Position numbers and translations under genes: made by a program. Positions 1 through 12,100 of a DNA stretch of 64,000 nucleotides are shown here, one piece after another. Below the pieces are notes generated by a model. The model was not told the origin of the DNA. It worked only from the letters and a program-made list of their open reading frames with translations, and did no database searches. Each line of letters begins with the position of its first letter. Positions within the stretch are counted from its first letter, which is position 1. This DNA comes from Bolinopsis microptera (Eukaryota; Ctenophora; Tentaculata; Lobata; Bolinopsidae), in the NCBI RefSeq assembly GCF_026151205.1, contig NC_087073.1, positions 5,787,001 through 5,851,000 on the forward strand, in the 5' to 3' direction.

Positions 1-1112
1 TAGTATTTAATATTAGCCTGTACTAGCTCAATAAAATGTGACCTCCAGATCAGTAAAATTAGGGGTGCTGGAAGAGCTGCATAGAGTCCACTAGTATTTA
101 ATATTAGCCTGTACTGGCTCAATAAAATATGACCTCCAGATCAGTAAAATTAGGGGTGCTGGAAGAGCTGCATAGAGTCCACTAGTATTTAATATTAGCC
201 TGTACTAGCTCAATAAAATGTGACCTCCAGATCAGTAAAATTAGGGGTGCTGGAAGAGCTGCATAGATCGTCCACTAGTATTTAATATTAGCCTGTACTG
301 GCTCAATAAAATGTGACCTCCAGATCAGTCAAATTAAGGGTGCTGGAAGAGCTGCATAGAGTCCACTAGTATTTAATATTAGCCTGTACTGGCTCAGTAA
401 AATGTGACCTCCAGATCAGTAAAATTAGGGGTGCTGGAAGAGCTGCATAGAGTCCACTAGTATTTAATATTAGCCTGTACTGGCTCAATAAAATGTGACC
501 TCCAGATCAGTAAAATTAGGGGTGCTGGAAGAGCTGCATAGAGTCCACTAGTATTTAATATTAGCCTGTACTAGCTCAATAGAATGTGACCTCCAGATCA
601 GTAAATTTAGGGGTGCTGGAAGAGCTGCATAGAGTCCACTAGTATTTAATATTAGCCTGTACTGGCTCAATAAAATGTGACCTCCAGATCAGTAAATTTA
701 GGGGTGCTGGAAGAGCTGCATAGAGTCCACTAGTATTTAATATTAGCCTGTACTGGCTCAATAAAATGTGACCTCCAGATCAGTAAATTTAGGGGTGCTG
801 GAAGAGCTGCATAGAGTCCACTAGTATTTAATATTAGCCTGTACTGGCTCAATAGAATGTGACCTCCAGATCAGTAAATTTAGGGGTGCTGGAAGAGCTG
901 CATAGAGTCCACTAGTATTTAATATTAGCCTGTACTGGCTCAATAAAATGTGACCTCCAGATCAGTAAATTTAGGGGTGCTGGAAGAGCTGCATAGAGTC
1001 CACTAGTATTTAATATTAGCCTGTACTGGCTCAATAAAATGTGACCTCCAGATCAGTAAATTCAGGGGTGCTGGAAGAGCTGCAAAGAGTCCACTAGTAT
1101 TTAATATTAGCC
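1..1112. repeat. 91-bp satellite array, about 12 copies
   Basis: A head-to-tail array with a 91-bp period: the motif tagtatttaatattagcc recurs at 2, 93 and 184, then every 91 bp after one unit lengthened by 2 bp (atagatcgtcc, near 265). Copies differ by only a few bases; for example aaaatta or aaattta, and tactagctc or tactggctc. The array starts at the first base of the window, so its true length is unknown. It ends abruptly at 1112 in unrelated sequence. No unit holds a convincing ORF. The high similarity between copies suggests recent homogenisation. Confidence 0.97.
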
Positions 1113-1827
1113 CCAAAAAAGCGGTCCTGGTCGAGCCTTGGCTTTAACGAGTTGGAAGCAACCAGAGAGATGGTTAGATGTATAAATTTGGGGATTGAAG
1201 TGGTTTGCAATAACCAGAGAGATGTTAAACAAATTGAACAACAGGTTGAACAAAAAAGCATGTGTAAAAAGTTATCGAGTGATAAAATAGGACAAAGGAG
1301 AAAGCATAGATATGATCTTAGGCAGCTAGACGCCAGCTAGCTCATCGCGGTGTCACATGACTTTAACACCACGATATCATTGGTCATCTATATATCCAAT
1401 GCGAAATATAAATATAGCGCGTTTTTCATGAATTAGTAGCGCCGTACAAAAATTAAGCAGTTTGGAACAAAATTACAAGTTTTCAGTTTACAGAAATATT
1501 GAAACATTTCAATTTTTGTTTGCATGAAGGTTCTAATGACTTAATAAAGTCGTTTAGATAATAAAAATACTACAAAGATACCAAGTAAACTCACAAATAT
1601 TGCAACTTGGTTAAAAACAATGCATTTAACTGTTTTGGTGGCGCGCGCGCGCCATCTCAGTCAATTACTCCCATATTTGGTCAAATAGGATAATAGGGAC
1701 GCAGAATATGCGTCCCTCTAAAAAGTCCGATTCCCTTCATGGTATGCCCCTTTTTCCGCCTTCGGCGGCGCGCGCTTCGCGCGCGAAAAGTGGCATGCAA
1801 CGTATGTCAAGACGAGTCCAACTCGGA

Positions 1828-1879
1828 CCGTCGACGAGTCCAACTCGGCGCGCGTCCTGGTAGGTTGTAAACCTACAAC
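1828..1879. repeat. 50-bp double-hairpin repeat, copy 1
   Basis: Two adjacent perfect palindromes: cgagtccaactcg, then gtaggttgtaaacctac, joined by a gcgcgcgtcctg linker. Nearly identical copies lie at 46208-46258 and 46497-46548. A partial extra copy of the first hairpin (gacgagtccaactcgg) lies just upstream at 1811-1826. Family unknown; it looks like the structured part of a short interspersed element. Confidence 0.8.
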
Positions 1880-1901
1880 TCATGCGCGCGCCCATAGCAG
1901 C

Positions 1902-2010
1902 ATGCAGTTAGCAGCAGTGAGCAGCAGTGAGCAGCAGTGAGCAGCAGTTAGCAGCAGTGAGCACTGATCAGCAGCAGTGAGCAGCAGTGAGCAGCAGTTA
2001 GCAGCAGTTT
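1902..2010. repeat. 10-bp minisatellite (gcagcagtga)
   Basis: About ten short units of agcagcagtga or agcagcagtta type with one irregular unit (gcactgatca). A simple tandem repeat with no sign of coding. Confidence 0.85.
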
Positions 2011-3102
2011 CTTTGCACTATAGTCCTCTTGTGAGTGGTGGTCACGACGTGATACAAAATTCTTCGCAGTTCGGTGAGGCCCCTCAGGCCCAGTAGTTAG
2101 TAGCAAGTAGCGTATCTCGTCGATCTAACGAAGGTTGCGAGAGGCATTATTGGATGCGCGGCGCGGCCCATACCAGTGACGCATCGCGCTACAACTGTTT
2201 TATGTTTATGCTTTAGAATTCGAGTCAGTTTTGGATTTAAAGTATTAGCCTGATGCAAGTTGCAAGTGCTACGCACGAAATAGCGCGCGCCGCGGGGTTA
2301 GTCCATTAACAATGGACAATATAAAAATAAAGACAATGAGCTTCAAAAATTGGAAAGGAAATCAATAAAATTTACTGCGTTAACTGTTAATAAACATTCA
2401 AGTTCAACATTTGATCAATAAACTAAATTAAAATTAAGTAATCATCAATATAATTATAATTGTACACACATCGACATACTGCCCGCTGCAGAAATAATTG
2501 AATCAGTGAACAGTGAAAGTGGAAAGGATTTTTCAATATAGTGATATGTCTGTATAACTGATAACTATAAACAATGCATTGAACATTGAACATAGCTGAT
2601 TCGATAACTTCGGAAAAGTTTCGTAAACCATGAATATGCATAATATAATGGCAATTTAATATCTTTACGAATCACAGCGGGTACAAGTAATTGCAATCTT
2701 TTAGGTCAGAATTTTCTAAAACCGGTTAAAAAAATCTGTTTTTCAAAGCATTATAATCATGCCAAGATTTAATCAACTTATTCATTAATCACCATACTGA
2801 TAGTGATACACATTTATAAAAAAGTATACCGTGGACTCGTCTTTAAATAAATGTGAAATTAAAAATCATAAATCCGATTAAAATCTGTCATAATGCACAA
2901 AACGTTGTGGAGTACAAACTACAAATATATAATACATAATACATCGATTTCTCATTTCTGAACTTGTCATCAAATTAAATCATGATCATTGCTGCAGGCA
3001 GCGACAGTGGTTTCAATATCATGTCAATATCACGTCGTCACAATTCAATCACACCTTCTCACGGTGCATGCTGCTTTTTGGCTTGTCGTATGATCTAATA
3101 GG

Positions 3103-6100
3103 TTACAACATATGAGATTCAAGCTCCAGGTAAGGAAGAAGTTTCTTGTCCATGATATGGATCCTGTGGTTGCCCCAGTCGCTCACGTAAACATTGCCAA
3201 CCTCATCAGTCCCGACTGAATGAGGGTAAAGGAACTCCCACCTCTCTGCTCCTCTCCTGATGGGGAAATTAATTGTCTTTCAATTATCGAGTAATCATCT
3301 CGACGTGGAGAGGAAAAAGTCGGGACAGATTTTTTATACAGTAAAATTTCAAATTTTGAAACAAAGTTCATCATTTTATTATAAAGAAAACAGCTGTTGA
3401 ACTTGAAGCGGCAACAAAATAAAAGCCTGGTAGTGGTAATAATTAATAATAAAAACTAAGTGAACTTCTCACCTGCCGAAAACACTGATAAATCTACCAT
3501 CAGAGCTGTGGACACTCAAGCAGTTGTTATCACTATCCACCACCAGAATGTCCCCGTTCAGATGACTACACAATCCGTTGACCCCCCAGAACTCCCCCGA
3601 ACTCTTGCCGTATTTGCCAAAGTCAGCCAGGTATTGGTAGTTGTTGTCGAATATCTGGACTCGGTAGTTGCAGTGATCGGATACCAGAAGACGGCCCCAT
3701 CGGTCGTACGTGCAACTAATCGGTTCTCTGAAATCACCCTGTAGATGAAAAGTATGTAAAGAACTTCTTAAAGAAAGAAGGGATTAACATTTGCGATCAT
3801 CACTAATATAATTTGTCATTAATTGATATTCCAAATCAAAATGTCACCTTGGTTTTCCCCTTCTTGCCGATGGTTTTGATAAAGTTGCCCTGAACGTCAA
3901 ATATCTGTACACGGTGGTTCTCAGTGTCACACACGGCTAAATCACCGTTACTGTTGTTCACTGCTATACCGCGAGGCTCGTTAAACTGACCCTTTTGATT
4001 TCCTGGTTCACCTGGAAGAGATGCGGGGTGAGAATCTAGTTTGCTAACAGCACTATTCTATTACTCGTTATTGTAAAATAGTTTTACTGGAAATTGAGCG
4101 CAATTATCACCAGATCTCTTACCAAGAACAGCTCTTTCAAGAGCATTTCTGCCGAAGATCCTGATCGTATTTGTGTCTATATCAGAAACATAAATGTGTT
4201 TAGGTGAGAGGGCGATACCGCAGGGGTTAACCAGATTGTTGATACAATACTCGCTTTCGTCTTCTATAAAGATTTGGATTCTCCCGTTACCTTCCTCCGC
4301 AATAGCTACACAGCCCTCATCAACTGGTGTAGAATGGTGTTAAAACTATTTGGGAGACGAATTCAGACGGATTTTTGAAATAGACAGATGGAAAATGGAT
4401 AACCCCGATTTATATACCCTATCGGACCTTATTTAGACGGACATTAATTGAACGCTAGAGGCCCTAACGTTCATCTTAATGTCCGTTCAAATAAAGTCCG
4501 TTCATTTAAGGTCCGTCCAAGTTAAAGTCCGTTGAATTTTTTTTCAAAAATTGTTCCACTTCGAACTTTTTGTCCAGAATATGACAACTATGATAACTTT
4601 ATTGTGCCGTAAGTTAACGACGGAAAGGTTCTCCTTTCCGTCGTTAACTTACTAGTAGTATATGAAAACTTTACTAGTATATGATGTTTTCAAGGGTCAC
4701 TTGGCGGAAAAAGTCAACGAAATTATGGCACTCAACAACATAGTTCATGAGCTAGTCCCCGCCAACATGACAAACTTGTTCCAGCCTATAGATATTACGG
4801 TAAATCGTGTTGCCAAGGACATTGTCCGACGTTGTTATAGTTCATATTACTCAGGGGAGGTAATGAAACAGTGCTAGGAAAGCACCACGTGATGTTAAGG
4901 TTAACCTAAAGTTGTCTAAGATAAAACCGCTTCACGCCGAATGGCTTGTTATTGTTAACACTGAAATTCAGGACCGGGGTAGTTTGATAAAAAAGGTTTC
5001 CATAAAGCTAGAAATAACTGATGCTTTAAACATGGACTATTTCATGCACGAAAACCCATTTGATGAAGATGATATGTGATATTAGACACTGATCATGTAC
5101 ACATATTTTAACATTTTTACTGCTTAACGACTGCTTTTCTTACTTACTGTATAAAAAATGGATTTAAAAATCATTTGCTGAAATAAAAAACGTCAAAAAA
5201 TGACAAATATTCGGATTTTTGATGGTTTTGAATGCCTTCTATCGTTCATATCAATGTCCGTTCATAATTATGTCCGTTCATTTAATGTCCTTCCAAATAA
5301 GGTCCGATAAGGTAGTAACAGGAGAAAACTTTTATTCCTAAACTCTGACGAAATTGGGCCAATAACAAAAAACTAGTGTTACAAAGCTATTCTACATTGT
5401 ACAAGATATACTACCTGCTATTCCAGTAGGATTCATTAGAAAACCTGGTTCAGTTCCTTTACGGCCCATTACACTCCAATCAACCTGATATTGATAAGTT
5501 ACTGTTTGTAGAATAATGGGTGATTGGCTGTAACAAACTAATTTGACGACTAAGAATATGGTTCACTGTTAAGTGTATAGCAATAAGCGGAAGAGGGATC
5601 ATAGTCCAAGAAAATAAATATGATCAAACCTGCCGAAGAGAGGGATGTCTCATGTAAGCCTTTCTCCCGAGATGTCTTGGTAGGGACCTGGCCCACTCGT
5701 CCCCTTCAAACTTTTTATAATCACTGGCTGACCCAAAAGTGAGTGATCTGCTGAGCAGGCGACTCTCGCTGTTTTTAGAGGGAGGAACCCGTCCGGAGTA
5801 AGTCTGATTGAGGAAGTTGGTCAGAGCCCCTGGCTCCTTAGGTTGCTTTCTTGGGAGGGTGTAGGTTTTTCTGACTTTATCTTCTGAGCTTGGTGTAGAC
5901 TTCCTGTTCCGAGGCAGGGTCGCAGATTGCTGTCTGTTTGCTTTTTGTAAAGCACTGACTCTTTTGCTATACTTTCTGTTGAACGTGTCCACCTCTATAC
6001 CAGCTGGCTGTTGATGAGGCTCCATCGCATCATTAAACGCGTCTGCATAGTGTCCCAGATCCTTACTTACCGCTGAATAAAGAGAACTAGAGATACTGGT

Positions 6101-9100
6101 CTGGGAACGAGAACGTTGCACTGGATCAGTCCTTTCCTCGGGCAGATCACGAGAAGCAACCGAGGCGGACCTCTCCTCTGGGTCGAAGTAGCGGGGAGGG
6201 TACATCCCATCAGGAGCATCTTGGTACACTCCATCAGGAGCATCTTGGTTACCATAGTTACCATCAGGAGCATCTTGGTACAGTACCACGTGTCGGGTCT
6301 CCTCCTCGTCAACTATTGTACTGGTAGAAGAAGAGGCCAGCTCCTCTATAGAGTAGACTGACATGATGTTACTGCCGTGATCGGATCCCAGTTTGGATGA
6401 AGTCAGACTCATCTCATCCATGCTTAGAATATCCTCCAGTTTCCTACCCTCTGTAGGTTCACCTAAACTTATTTGATTCTTGTAGTTGGCATATTTGTAC
6501 AATAGCTCCTGTTCTAGGGTTGAATTTTCCCCGTCAGAAAATTCAATTTCATCGTAGTTCCTCATGGATCCAACAGAATCCACATCATAACTCTGACCTG
6601 AGATACTCTGATTTTCAGTCCACCTAACATAGTCAGACATGGTAGGAAAGTGGAGGGTATTCAGATTGGCTTCTTCCGCGTCAGGGGCATCCCCAATAAC
6701 TATGTGCTTACAGCTAAGTGGTTCTACACTGGTAAGACCTAATGGTTCCACTTTTCCTTCCCTCCACATAACCGAGCCCTCGCTAACAGCACCTTCGCTT
6801 CCCTAGTTTCTCTAATCCATCTGAAGAAACCCCTGCAAACGAACCCTCGCGATCAGACATACTATCCATAAAACCAAGATTCTCACCCTTGTTACCATAG
6901 TTCCCACTCAGTATCCTGTCTAACATGATCTTTTTTGTGGAGACAGGGTTATTAGAGTCCTCGGAGTCACTGTACGTTATTTGGGCGGAGTGGTGTTTTC
7001 TTAAGAAACTGTTATCACTGATGAAGGATCCTGAGCATTCGGACACTGTATCATTCTCATCTATCAGACTGGTTTTTGTTGTAGGCTTACTGTGATTTGA
7101 AGAGACTGATTGTTTGCTGTTCCCTGATTGTGATGACTTGATGCTTCTGTCAGAATTTCTACTCCTATTCGACTGTCTTTCCAGCTTGGCCTGATCCGTT
7201 ATTTCATCAGTGGGTTTTGCGTGGTCGACCCCAACTACGTCAAAGTAAACAATTGGAGGATTGTCATCAGATGATGATGAGCTGGACGAATCTTTTCTGT
7301 GGTGGGGTAGATAATCATCTGAAGAAGGTGGCTGTGCCGAAATTTCTCCCGGTGGACATTTAGAAGAACTGGGAAAATCAGAACTTGCCAATGAGGCAGA
7401 GTGCAATTGATCCTCATTTAGCGGTTGAGGTTGGGATAAGTTAGAAATGGTGCTGTGTCTGGATATCATGCTATCTTTAGACGCTGACACTAAGGAAAAC
7501 ACTTGACCAGTACTGTAAGGTTCGCTGTTATTAGAGGAGATTGAGTTGTATCGTACTTTACGATCAGTTGAAGGGGATTTGACCACTGGGATTCTAGAGG
7601 GACTATTGGGCTGCTTGGGACTTCTCGATCGCTTATACGCGAACGAACCTTTACTGCTAACTGATGATCTCCCTATGCTTTCTATTGACTCTGACCGGCT
7701 CATCCGGGTGGGGATCTTTGATGGACTAGAACTTCTTCTTTTCATTGAGATATCTGATTTCCCACTAAGGCTATCTTTTGAGGTTGATCTTGAGAAGGTT
7801 TTTATCCCTATACCTTCATATACTTCTCTCGAAGGTGATTTTGGCGGAGTTGATTTAGTAGAAAAAGCTTCGGATTTTTGCCCACTTTTTTTGGGAGAAA
7901 TGTCTGGGATGTTATTCTTTTCATGACAATCCTTTGAGTCTGAGCTAGACTTACGACGATTGTCTGTTTTTTTTTCAATGCCATCTTTTGAATGAGATCT
8001 GGGGAGTGGTGGTTTTGAGTGGTAAGGTTTACCACTTTGGTCACTTTTCAAGCTATCTCTGGAGGGTGATCTTATTATTTCATTGGAATTTCGCCGTTTT
8101 TTTCCCAGAGACGATCGCCTTATTGGAATCTTGCTTAAACTTTCACCGGACGAGGATCTTGAAGTTCTCCTTGAGTTTTTACCGTTACTGTCTAATGAAG
8201 ACCTTCTCCTTGGACCCTCCAATGAACTGTCCCTGGACGAGGAGCGTGATCGCTCTTTGCTGTCAGAGCTTCCTCGAGATGTTCTTCTCACTGGAATGCG
8301 AGAAAGACTTCCATTTGATGGTGACTTTTTAATGGGCTTATTTTGGACATCTTTCATGGATTCTGGTGTATCATGTGCGATGTCTTCAGGAGAGAATTTA
8401 CAAAGATCGTCTTTGGATAGGGACTTTCTAAGTTTCTCTCCGGAAGATGATCTCGCTAGGGGATTTCTGTTCGAAATGTCATCGGGCAAAATATTCGAAG
8501 GTTTCGATTTCAAAACTTCAGAATAAAGTAAAGGCTTATTTTGATGTGTTAAAATTGGTTTCGAGTAGCTGAACTGCTTTTTACTTGATGCTTTCGAACT
8601 TTCACTACTCATGGACTTTACAGACATTTTATCATCGTCTTCGTTTCCTTCTGATAAAGCGATGAAATTGGGGACAGTGTTAACAGTAATGAAACTTTGC
8701 TCGGTTACCATGATATCAATATCACCTTCATCACCAATGGACTCGACATCAAACATTATTTCTGGATCGTCATCATCAAAAACTAAAAGTCCCTGTTCTG
8801 GTTCAGCAGGATATTTGTCTGAGGGTATAACTAACACGTCATATCTGTTCACAACAGGAGGGCCATCAACTTCTACACTGTGTTCTGGGTTCTGTTCAAT
8901 ATGATCTTGGAGATTTGTCATAGATTCGGAGACCTTTCGCTCGATCATCTCCGTAGCACTGCAGGTTTCCAGAGAAGGTTCCTCGGCGATGTTACTCAGA
9001 TTATCCTCTTCTAACGACCCAGAGTAGTGGGATGAGTGTGTCAGGTATGTTTCATTCCCAACAAACGGTTCCTCCTCTTCATCCTCGCTACTGGTATCAA

Positions 9101-12100
9101 ACAACTTCTCGTCTATAAATTCAATGTTGTCTTTGCCCAGACTTTGTTTTCTGACCCGCTCTAAAAGAGGCGAAGATCGATTAATCAGCTCGGGCATATT
9201 GTCAGTTGACTTTTGAGGGACCATACAAGGCTCACTCGTATCTGAAGTGATGGTTACATTTGAGTGTTGCAACTTCTCTATCTCAGAGGGTTCTACCGTT
9301 GGAGCGGTGTATTTATCAAGAAGATCATCGACAAGTTTCACAGGTTCTTTAGAACCAGGGAAAGAAGATCGAGTTAATTGTTCCCCAGGAGAGTGTTTGG
9401 AATCAACTGACGAAATGCTGGATTTAGAAGAAGCTGACTTAGTCGAAGGAAAATTAGTATCCAGGATATCGACCTTGGTGGCATTTTCTGGTGTGCTTTG
9501 GTTAACAGGAGGGTTCGAAATGAACCCTTCAGTACCCTTATCTATATCAGAAAGTAAGGGGATATCATGATGGTGTTCATACTTGGGAGGTGGTGTAGTA
9601 TAATTAGGAGAAAACAATTGTTCATACAGATCCACCATCTGCTCTTCGGGAGGCTCACTGTTTCCCTCTTCTGAGGTCACTAAAAACAACCCAGGAGAAG
9701 TTCCTCTTGTATCCTGGCTTGCTGCTCGAGGAGAGGCTGACCTCCTTAGATCGTTGCTAACATTTAGGATGTCAGATATATCGTCCATGGTATCAGATTT
9801 GGAGACCAGACTGTGTGGGTTCGCGCTTTTAGACCTGGAGTATTCTCCGAGGTGAGACTCGCAGCAATGGCTACTGAAACTTGTGCTTGAGCTGCTGCTT
9901 ACAGTGGAAGCTTTCCTTTGGATGTAGACCCTGTGGTCATGATATTCTCCATCTTCAGGAACTGGTTTAGAGCCAGTCTTACCACAATCTCTACAGTCCG
10001 GCTTGCTTAAAATTGCCTCAACTTCTGCGGTCGGGTCAGCGTTCCTTACCACCCGGATCTGTCCAGGAGGACCACTGCAGACTGAGCCAGGCTCACTGTT
10101 GGTGTAGACCATGATGGTGAAATGGTTGTTCTTGATCATGGAAGCAACCCCTGACACATCCGTCCCTACGCTCTTCTCTGATTTCATAGAGAACTTGTCG
10201 TACGATCTGTCAGATAGTTTATCCATGGACTCCTGAAAACTCTGAACACTACTGGCCCGGCTACTGATGGACTTGCTGTAAGAGAACTGTTTTATTGGCG
10301 CGGAATTCTTCCTGAAGGGTTTCCGGGTCTCAGCGGAACGGTCCCAGGTGTCTCGTCTGTCAAGTTGGGGTCTTCTCCTGCGGGAAGAGGGGATATCTTC
10401 CCCGGCAGTTTCGGGAGTTCTTTTCCTGGGCAGGTAAACGTTTTCAGGGATATCGTAGTTAACTGATGAATCTTGAATTTGACGCGGATAGTCTTTCAGG
10501 TAGACTACTTGGTGGTCTTTTCGAGCTGCGTTGACACTGAAATTTTGAAAATGATAAGAATTTAGTCCAAATTTATAGATGTAATAATAATAGCATATAG
10601 CACTTGCCTGAATTAGCAGCAATTTTTCATTTGAGCACTGAGCACTGAAGAGTGGCGTATTTACCCCTACCTATGAATATGAGCACAGCGTTCACAAAGA
10701 AGTTTGGGGCAAGTCACGCAGTAGTAAAGTGCAGTGTCCTCGCAAGCCTCACAGATATCATTGCTAGTGCTGGGACCGTCATTGCTGAAATGAAATACAC
10801 AGCTAATAAGCTATAGCAAAATGGTTTAGCACTGCCAATAAGGAAAAACAAACTGGGTAAATGATATCGTTCTCTTCCGAGAACTAGGTTCAGCAACAAA
10901 TTGGTGAATATCAAACACTAAAAACTCTACACATACGGCACAGCTGAATGCATAGACACCTGCTCCAGCAGAACAGTAGGAGTAGGAAGTTGTAAAAACA
11001 ATGGAATTGCTAAACCTAACACAGAACTGCAATGCACTGTCCAAGGAGCTGTTTGTAATTGTATGTTCTGCTAAATAAAGGCTGTATTGGAACGGTGATA
11101 CGTTATTATAAGTGAAATGGAGGTACGTTATGTAAAAGGCAAAGGGCGCACTGGAACTTGCAGTGTTCATATGGTGTTAGGGAATAAAACTAGAACATTA
11201 AATTCATTGTTACAAAAGAGATGACAATAACGTCATTCATTATGACCTCAGAATTAAGACGGGTGGTATGACAACTTCATTTATCATTTATGATAGCTTA
11301 AATAAATTTCAGAGAGCAGATCGGTTAACAGTTATGTACAACTCAATTTCAAGATGTTGCAATCTGCAAAATCGAAGATGTAGGGTGTATCTGCCAATTT
11401 CCATGTGGACATGCCACGTGGAACAGGTTTCAGGTTTCAAGCTGTTACTATGACAAACACCATGACAACAATATGAGAGTCTGGCAAATCTTCTCTTACA
11501 ATTAAAAGAACGTGATTAAAATCCAGGAAAAGATGTTGCTGGACAAAAGGAATGCTCAAAATAATTTAGGATACAAATTTAGAAGGACAGTTAGTCAAGT
11601 CAACGATACTTAATACGAACAAGGGTTCTAATAGGGGTTGCCTTGGCAACTCCATTTTATTTGATTTAGTTATAATTCGTATGATATGATTTAAAGTGAT
11701 TGTAACATTGTATGTATTGCTGCCAGCATCAACAGCTGGCGTGATGGTTGGAGGATTAGCAACAATGAAAATGCGCTTCATAGTTACCTGCACGAACAAA
11801 ATATTATTTCGATTCCAGTTAGTTGTGAAATTTTAAGTTGAAACATGTGTGCTTGCATTCAGCAGCAATGCAAGGTTTTGAGTTGCGACAATGTCGATCA
11901 GTGTGATCATGATTTAAGTAATGCATGTTTGTGGGTCATAGATAACTGATTTTGGGGCAAAATGTGTAGTGTTCCGTTAGTTGCGACAAGAAAAAGGCTC
12001 TTACCAGGATAAGGATAAGAGGATGATAAAGGCTTTTTCCTTGTTGCAATAAACGGGAACACTACAAATTTTGCCCCAGAAGCATTACAACAATGTGACT

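Larger units (their letters stand above)
1113..3102. other. Intergenic stretch with GC-rich palindromes; no gene seen
   Basis: It holds CG-rich foldbacks at about 1755-1790 (ttccgccttcggcgg, then gcgcgcttcgcgcgc), a copy of a 50-bp palindromic repeat at 1828-1879, and a run of about ten 10-bp units (gcagcagtga and variants) at 1902-2010. From 2300 to 3100 it is AT-rich and should contain the 3' untranslated region of the minus-strand NHL gene. A 62-codon open frame at 1152-1340 resembles nothing I recognise. Confidence 0.6.

Noticed and set aside
1152-1340. 62-codon ORF after the satellite
   Set aside because: Short, no known motif; could be a transposon scrap but nothing supports it.
1-2010. 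CRISPR-like array
   Set aside because: The repeats are directly adjacent or differ only by point changes; there are no unique spacers, and the genome is animal.
6067-6361. Two 81-codon ORFs over the QDAPDG repeat
   Set aside because: Shadows of the real minus-strand exon, produced by its internal repeat.
7546-9570. Several plus-strand ORFs of 60-147 codons
   Set aside because: Antisense shadows of the large Ser-rich coding exon of the NHL gene.
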